In this document: piece by piece, positions 1-6,400 of the stretch
Position numbering within the stretch: the stretch's first letter is position 1
How the letters are laid out: each line of letters starts with the position of its first letter
DNA from: Bacteroidales bacterium UBA4347
GTDB lineage: Bacteria > Bacteroidota > Bacteroidia > Bacteroidales > P3
Direction: 5' to 3'
Assembly: GCA_002394185.1 (NCBI GenBank)
Contig: DGTB01000143.1
Location: 1 to 8,187 of the forward strand
Length of the DNA: 8,187 bases
Made by a program: the position numbers and the translations under genes
The notes under the pieces: model-generated
The model's database searches: none
Seen by the model: only the letters and a program-made list of their open reading frames with translations
What the model was told of the DNA's origin: nothing

Positions 1-25
1 ACACGTCGCGGGTGGGTCTCGGGTG

Positions 26-51
26 CTGAATTTTTTTTTGTGTGTATTCAG
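26..51. repeat. Inverted repeat CTGAAT / ATTCAG around the -33 element
   Basis: CTGAAT at 26-31 is exactly mirrored by ATTCAG at 46-51, with a 14-base T- and TG-rich centre. The pair brackets the TTTG of the promoter at 37-40, so it could be an operator for a dimeric regulator. Arms of only 6 bp in an AT-rich tract can arise by chance, so this is a weak call. Confidence 0.25.
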
Positions 52-68
52 AAAAAAACGTATATTTG
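37..68 (+). promoter_or_regulatory. Bacteroidetes-type promoter (TTTG - 20 bp - TATATTTG)
   Basis: TTTG at 37-40 and TATATTTG at 61-68 match both parts of the primary sigma factor consensus known from Bacteroides (-33 TTTG, -7 TAnnTTTG). The 20-base gap falls within the usual 19-21. Transcription would start near 73-77. It points toward the large gene starting at 431, leaving a leader of about 350 nt. No equally good match lies nearer the start codon: TAGTTTAT at 379-386 is only partial and has no TTTG at the right distance upstream. The -33 element sits in a T9 run followed by TG repeats. Confidence 0.65.
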
Positions 69-122
69 CAATTGTTTTATAAAGCAAAGAATAAACACTA
101 AAAACGAAATAACTCATTGGAT

Positions 123-284
123 ATGAGACGCATGGTGGACAATATACATGCATTGCCGCTGGTGGCATTCCGCTGCCCGCAGGTGCTTTGCGGTGTGAAA
201 GAGGGTTGCCGTGGGTCGAAAATGTCCATCCATACCACTATCCAGGAGGGGGCCCCGGGTCCGATTATCGCGCCGATTCATTGA
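123..284 (+). other. Candidate 53-codon leader ORF, doubtful
   Basis: ATG at 123 opens a 53-codon frame ending at TGA 282-284; a second in-frame ATG is at 132. The product starts MRRMVDNIHALPLVAF and has three cysteines, no signal peptide and no family I recognise. It lies inside the predicted leader, and its stop is one base before the strong hairpin at 286-325, the arrangement expected of a translated regulatory ORF. Against it: no ribosome binding site, unremarkable codon use, and an overlapping minus-strand frame of similar length (114-341). It may well not be translated. Confidence 0.18.
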
Positions 285-285
285 A

Positions 286-325
286 TCCTGGCCGGTGCCG
301 CCGCCGAGGCGTTGCCGGACCAGGA
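286..325 (+). other. Strong GC-rich stem-loop in the leader
   Basis: Bases 286-302 pair with 308-325 around the 5-base loop GCCGA. There are six pairs at the base (TCCTGG with CCAGGA), four CCGG pairs, two G-U wobbles and four CGCC/GGCG pairs, broken only by a bulged A319 and a C298/T312 mismatch. That makes 16 pairs in 40 bases, the strongest local fold in the window's non-coding part. No T tract follows, so it is not an ordinary intrinsic terminator. A small competing hairpin, GATTC-ATT-GAATC at 275-287, shares its first two bases. Confidence 0.55.
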
Positions 326-333
326 GCAGCCAA

Positions 334-350
334 CACCCCAAGGCGGGGTG
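334..350 (+). other. Second leader hairpin (CACCCC / GGGGTG)
   Basis: CACCCC at 334-339 pairs perfectly with GGGGTG at 345-350 around the loop AAGGC. It stands eight bases after the larger hairpin, so the two would stack as neighbours in an RNA. No T run follows, so termination is unlikely. The stem is short but all G-C except one pair. Confidence 0.4.
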
Positions 351-430
351 CAGGCGAACCGTAGTGTATAGAATAGAATAGTTTATCGAATAAAAAGAAA
401 AATAATATTAATAACTTAAAACACCAAAAA

Positions 431-496
431 ATGAAAAAGTACATTACAATGTTGACTCTGGCTTTAGCCATGTGTCTGCCCTGGGCTGTAACGGCG
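431..496 (+). other. Signal peptide of the giant protein
   Basis: Residues 1-22 have a charged start (MKKY), a hydrophobic core (TMLTLALAMCLPW) and the cleavage motif V-T-A before Gln23, the common Bacteroidetes pattern for signal peptidase I. Cys15 is preceded by LAM rather than a small residue at -1, so a lipoprotein signal is unlikely. This sends the protein through Sec to the periplasm. It is the most AT-rich part of the gene and holds one of only three TTA codons seen (464-466). Confidence 0.9.
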
Positions 497-3400
497 CAGG
501 ACCTTGGCATGGGCTATGCCTTCAGCACGGGTGTCGACGCAACCAAGTGGCGCACAGCGCCCAGCACGGCCACCCGGATTATTAACCCCGGAGCGGGCGA
601 CTACGGTGTTTCGGCGCTGACCAACATCGGGTTCTCCTTCAGCTTCGGAGGCAACAGCTACACGCAGTTCAGCGTCAGCGCCGACGGCCAGCTCCGCTTC
701 GGAGCCACGGCGTATACGACGAGCTACACGACGCCGTTCCAGTCTGTCTCCTACATCAACAACAACGGCCCGGCGTTCATCAGCGCCATGGGCTGCGACG
801 GCTACATGGCCAGCAACGGCTATGCCAAGTATTGGCTCGAGGGCACTGCCGGCGAGCGTGTGCTCACTGTCGAGCTGCTCACTTCGACCTACAACTCCGA
901 CTCGCGTGCCGGTGTGCTGGCCATCCAGTTCCAGCTCTACGAGGACTCCAACAAGGTGATGCTGGTCTACGGCACAGCCCCCAGCATTGCGCCTGCCGTG
1001 ACCACCCAGATCGGTATGGCCTCTTCCACCTCCGACATTGTGCTCTTCAACCCCACCACGGGTGTCATGACGGCTTATACAGCCCCCACCAGCGCCACCA
1101 ACGCCATCGGCACCTGGCCCGCTGCCGGACGCTGGTTCGCCATGGCCGTGGATCCCAGCATCTGCCTGCCCCCGACCAACCTCGCCTACACCACCGGTGC
1201 GGATGCCACCGAGGTCACTGTCGAGTGGACGGGTACGGCCAGCTCCTACACCTACACCTACTCCAGCAGCGATTTCACTGCCGGCGACCCGACGCTGAGC
1301 TACACCACCACCAGCGACACCTCGGCCGTTCTCTCCGGCCTCACCCCCAATACTGTCTACACCTTCGCCTTGCAGAGCACCTGTAGCGATGGCGACACCT
1401 CGCGCTGGACGACATTCAATTTCCGCACTCCCTGTGTGGACCTGACGGCCAACGACCTGCCTTATTTCTATAATTTCAACGATGCTACCGGTTCCGGTTC
1501 TTCCTCCAATATCGACCCCTGCTGGACGCGTCATCGTGTGGGCACCACCACGGCTTATCCCTACACGTCGACCTCCTACTCCCACAGTGCTCCCTATTCG
1601 ATGTATTTCTATAGCTCTTCGTCCACCAGCTCGTGGCTCGAGTTGCCCGCCATCGACCCCTCCGTCGACATCAGCTCCCTCACCGTGGCTTTTTGGGCCT
1701 ACCGCACCAGCACCAGCAGTTACGGCCACGTGGGCGTGGGCGTGATGGGCGATGCCAGCGACCCCACGACCCTCGACACCATCGCCACCATGCAGGTGAG
1801 CGCAGCCAGCACTTGGGAGTACTATGAGGTGCCCCTGTCCAGCTACACCGGCACGGGCGGCTCCATCGTCATCTGTGCCCTGCCGCAGAGCAGCGACAAC
1901 TATGTGTATATCGACGATGTGACCCTCTTAGAGACTCCTGCCTGCTTGCGTCCCGACGGTGTGACCGCCGACAACTCCACCATCGACGGTGCCACCATCC
2001 ACATTGCCGATGTCGGCAATACGGGCACCTATCGCGTTGTGGTGATGAGCGGGAGTGACACCGTGGCCGACCAGACCGTCTACGACACCGTCTACACCCT
2101 GACGGGTCTCAACTCCAGCAGCACCTACGCCGTCTATGTATCGGCCCTGTGCTCGGACGGCTCGGCGACCACCAGCGTCAGCACTTCTTTCAGCACGCTT
2201 TGCGGCCCCATCAGCACCCTGCCCTGGTCGGAGAGCTTCGAGGCTTATACTTCTGCCACCAGCCAGGCACAAATCAACTGCTGGGACTATGTCCATAGCG
2301 GCACCAACTCCAGCAACTATGCTGCTGTGGTAAGTGCTTCGGCACGTGCTCACAGCGGCGATAAATGCCTCCGCTTCAATGGCAATGGCAACGGCACCTC
2401 TCCGCTGCTGATGATTCTGCCTGAGTTTTCCGACGACATCAGCGGATTGGAGATGACCTTATGGGCTGTGTCGGAGAACAGTAGTTCCTCCGGCACCCTC
2501 GTGGTGGGCTATGTGACCCCCGACAGCACCTTCATGCCCACGGCCACCTTCACCGCTTCCAGTGCCACCACGAGCCGCTTCCTTGTCGAGGCCCTCTTTG
2601 CCGGCGCGCCCACGGGTTCGCGCATAGCCATCGGACAGCTGAACACCGACAACTACTGGTGGTGGGTCGACGACATCGATGTGCACGCAGCCCCGCTTTG
2701 CAGCCGTCCCACTGTGACGATAAGCGACCTGGCAGCCACCAGCGCCACTTTCGACATCAGCGATGCCAACAATGTCAACAGCTACATTGTCGTCCTCCAC
2801 AACGACACCACCCTTGTGGACAGCACTACGACCAGCGGCAATAGCTACACCTTCAGCACCCTCACTCCCAACACCGCCTACACAGTGACTGTGTACACCG
2901 CTTGCAGTGACGGTACGGTTACCCGTGCCACCACGGTCTCCTTCCGCACTCCCTGTGTGGCCTATGCCACCGAGGACCTGCCCTTCGAGGAGAACTTCGA
3001 CGGCGTCGCCGGCGCCACTAGCGGCACTTCCGCCAATGTCTTTGCTGCCGACTGCTGGACTGTCGTCAACCGCTACGGCACCTACTACCCTTACGCCAGC
3101 ACCAGCCAGCACCATAGCGGTGCCAACGCCCTCTACTTCTACACCTCCTCTACCGGGAATACGCACCTCTCCATGCCCGCTTTCGAGGCCAGCCTGGAGT
3201 CTCTCGAGCTCTCCTTCTGGGCTCGCGTGGCCACGTCGGGCTATGGTGTTGAAGTGGGTGTGATGAGCGACCCCAACGATGTCACGACCTTTGTGCCCGT
3301 CGACACCTGCGCCCCCAGTGCCACCAGCACTTGGGAGGAGTTTGTGATCCACTTCCCCAGCGGGGCCACAGGCTACATTGCCTTCCGCAACCTCGGCGGC

Positions 3401-6400
3401 AGTAACGGCACCCGCACCACCTATATTGACGACATCAACGTGCACCTGGCCCCCGCCTGCGACCGCATCGAGGGCTTCACGGTGTCCGGCGTCACGGCCT
3501 ACACTGCCGACATCCACATCGTCGACCCGACCTATGAGGCCAACTATGTGATTGTTGCCAGCAGCACTACGGACACCGTTACGACCACTGCTACCGACAC
3601 CCTCCACACCGTTGTGGGCCTGCAGCCCAACACGGAGTACACCTTCTCGGTCTACACCATCTGCTCCGACGGTGCCACCACGGCTCCGCGTGTAAGCCCT
3701 GTCTACCGCACGGCTTGCGCCCCCATCCAGCAGCTGCCTTGGGTCGAGAACTTCGACTCCTACAGCGACTACTACACCAGCAGCGGCAGCATGCCCGGCG
3801 GTATGATTCCCTGCTGGGAGTTCCTGCGCTCCAGCAATAGCGACTACATGCAGTTCGTCAATCAGACCAGCAACTACAGCCGCAACTACGAGACCGGCAC
3901 CGCGGGCTACAGCCTCAAGTTCTATCCCGGCAACAGCACGTCGCAAGCCATCGTGGTGATGCCCGAGTTCGAAGAGCAGCTCTCCAGCCTGGAACTGATG
4001 TTCTGGACTCGCCCCGAGGGCACCAGCAGCTCGCCTGGAAGCCTCTCCGTCGGCTACATCAGCGATGTGACGGACAACAGCACCTTCGTGGCCCTGCAGA
4101 CTTATAGCTACAGCGAGTTCAGCGGCGCCTACCAGCCGCGTTTTGTCGGCTTCCCCGCCGACGCTCCCGCCGGTTCGCGCATCGCCTTCCGCCACAACAC
4201 TGCCTCCAGCAACTGGTACTGGTTCATCGACGACATCGATGTCCATCTGGCTCCCACATGCCAGCGCGCTCAGGGCATCAGCGTTCGCAATATCACTACC
4301 AACTCGGTCGAGGTTGTCATTGCCGACAGCAACTTTGTGGGCGACTACACTGTGACCATCATTGGTGGCAACGACACCGTCAGCGAGAACATCACCGACA
4401 CCCTCCACTCCTTCTCCAACCTCGCCGCCAACACCGACTACACTGTCAGCATGGTGACCAACTGCTCCGACGGCGTTACCACCTATCCCTACACTGCCAC
4501 CTTCACCACCCTCTGTCTTGGCTTTGAGCACGACAGCCTGCCCTGGTCGGAGAACTTCAACAGCTATACCGGCAACACCAGCGCCTACGAGTCGAACCGC
4601 ATGGATCCCGAATGCTGGACCATCCTCAACCGCTACAGTGCAAACTATCCTTACTATAATAATAGCAGCACCTACAACCCCAACGGTGGCAACTGCGTCT
4701 ACACCTACGTCAGCGGTTCGGCACAGCCTGTCATGGTGCTGCCTCCCTTCGAGGACACTCCCGACCAGCTGATGCTCTCGATGGATGTCTATGTCAGCTC
4801 TTTGGGCAACAACATTGAGGTTGGTGTCATCACCAATCCTGCCGATGCCTCCACCTTCAGCCCCGTTACAACCTTTGCCCCCACAGCCACCAGCGTCTGG
4901 CAGCACTTTGAAGCTACCTTCGCCGGTCGCACCGAGGGCCTCCTGGCCTTGCGCCATGGCAGCGGCACTGTCTACTTCGACAACCTTGTCGTCGACGCCC
5001 TGCCCGCCTGTGTGACTCCTTCGCAGCTGGTGTTCTCCGACGTTGATTCCGTCAGCGCCACTGTCACCATTGCCGATGCCAACAACACGAACCATTACAT
5101 GCTCTATTGGGGTGAGAGCGACAGCATCGAAATCACCACCAATACCTATACCCTCACCGACCTCTCCTTCGGCACCAGCTACACCGTCTCTGCCCGCACC
5201 ATCTGTGGCGACGGCACCATGACCGATGTCATCTCGGCCAGCTTCACCACCTCCTGCGGCCTGGTGAACAGCCTGCCGTGGCTCGAGGACTTCGAGAGCT
5301 ATGCTTTGGAAACGTCCACCCTCAACTGCTACAACCAGCTGCCCACCACGGTAGCCTCTGGTGTCAACCAGGTGACGAATGCCCATGCTTCCAGTGGCAC
5401 CAATTCGTGGCGTTTCAGCGGCTATGCCACCAAACCCAAGTTCCTCATCCTGCCCACCTTTGCCGCCGACCTGCAGACCCTGATGCTCAACATGTGGATC
5501 TACTCCGAGAACCGCGGCTCCTCCGGCAAGCTCATGGTTGGCTACATCACCGACATCATGGACAGCACCACCTTCATGCCCACGGCCATCTTTGATGCCG
5601 CCGACACTGCTGTCAACTACAACCAGATGAACAATGTCGACGTCACCTTTGCCGGTGCTCCCGCCGGTGCCCGCATCGCCATTGCCCAGCAGAACAACAA
5701 TGCTAACTTCTGGTGGTGGATTGACGATGTGACGGTCCTCGTTGCCCCGTCGTGCAGCCGCCCGACCGCACTCGAAGCTACCAACATCACCTCCACCTCG
5801 GCCGATATCAACATCACCGACACGGGCAATGCCGGCAGCTACTACTACATCCTCTCCGATGGTACCACTTCCGACACCAACACTGTCAACGCCAGCGTCA
5901 TCAGCCTCACCAACCTGCAGTCCGGCACCTACTATGAAATCAAGGTTGCCAGCCTCTGCTCCGATGGCAATGTCACTCCCTTCGCCTCCACGCGTTTCTT
6001 CACCGACTGCGCTCCTTTGGCCACTCTGCCTTGGACTGAGGACTTCGAGACGTGGGGCACCGGCAGCAGCAATGTACACCCCTGCTGGAGCCGTTTCTAC
6101 CATGGAAGTTCTTCCATCGTCACTAACAGCTATCCCTATGTGAGCTCCAGCGCCACTTCTGCCCACAGCGGTTCGCACTACATGTACAACTACACCTATC
6201 ACAGCAGCAGCTCGAATTACTACTCGGTGTTCTACCTGCCCGAGTTCCAGGCTGACATAAACAACCTCAGCGTTGCCTTCTTCCTCTTTGCCAACAGCAG
6301 CAGCAACTATGCCAATGTGCGTGTGGCTGTGGGTGTGAGCGACAGCGCCACTACCGACACCTCCACCTTCACCCGCCTGGCCACCTTCGCCCCCACGCAG

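Larger units (their letters stand above)
75..430 (+). promoter_or_regulatory. Long predicted 5' leader of the giant surface protein gene
   Basis: This stretch lies between the predicted transcription start and ATG 431 and contains no recognisable gene. Its composition changes three times: AT-rich to about 120, GC-rich from about 150 to 360, then strongly AT-rich (361-430) into the start codon. The GC-rich part can fold. GGTGGACA at 134-141 can pair with TGTCCATC at 223-230, CCGC at 170-173 with GCGG at 190-193, and two strong hairpins sit at 286-325 and 334-350. The last 70 bases are A-rich and unstructured, typical of Bacteroidetes translation starts, with no GGAGG. I saw no match to cobalamin, TPP, SRP, RNase P or tmRNA consensus elements. 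Whether this is a regulatory leader or a separate small RNA followed by an unseen second promoter is open. Confidence 0.4.

Noticed and set aside
1..40. Intrinsic terminator of an upstream gene (GC-rich stretch then T9)
   Set aside because: The G-rich bases before the T run have no complementary arm inside the window. The other arm could lie upstream, but it cannot be supported here.
114..341. 75-residue minus-strand frame in the leader
   Set aside because: No recognisable family, no promoter or ribosome binding site seen, and it covers the strong hairpins; a chance frame in GC-rich sequence is more likely.
286..350. SRP RNA, cobalamin riboswitch or other known RNA family in the leader
   Set aside because: AGCAGCCAA at 325-333 resembles a piece of SRP RNA, but the tetraloop and the paired bulges are missing. 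No cobalamin, TPP, RNase P or tmRNA core motifs were found.
361..400. Second promoter (TAGTTTAT at 379-386) close to the start codon
   Set aside because: It matches the TAnnTTTG consensus only in part, and no TTTG lies 19-21 bases upstream. The site at 37-68 is far better.
431..496. Lipoprotein signal at Cys15
   Set aside because: The residues before Cys are L-A-M; a lipobox needs a small residue at -1. The VTA-Q site fits signal peptidase I.
832..1386. 184-residue plus-strand frame and similar His/Arg/Pro-rich plus frames across the window
   Set aside because: They overlap the giant gene out of frame. Their His-, Arg-, Cys- and Pro-rich products are frame-shifted readings of ACC/AGC/GCC-rich codons.
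464..1729. 421-residue minus-strand reading frame
   Set aside because: Same register effect, ending at the antisense of the TTA codon in the signal peptide; Gly/Val/Ala-rich shadow without recognisable domains.
1928..2353. 141-residue minus-strand reading frame
   Set aside because: Shadow of unit 1/2 coding sequence in antisense register, bounded by the sense TTA at 1928.
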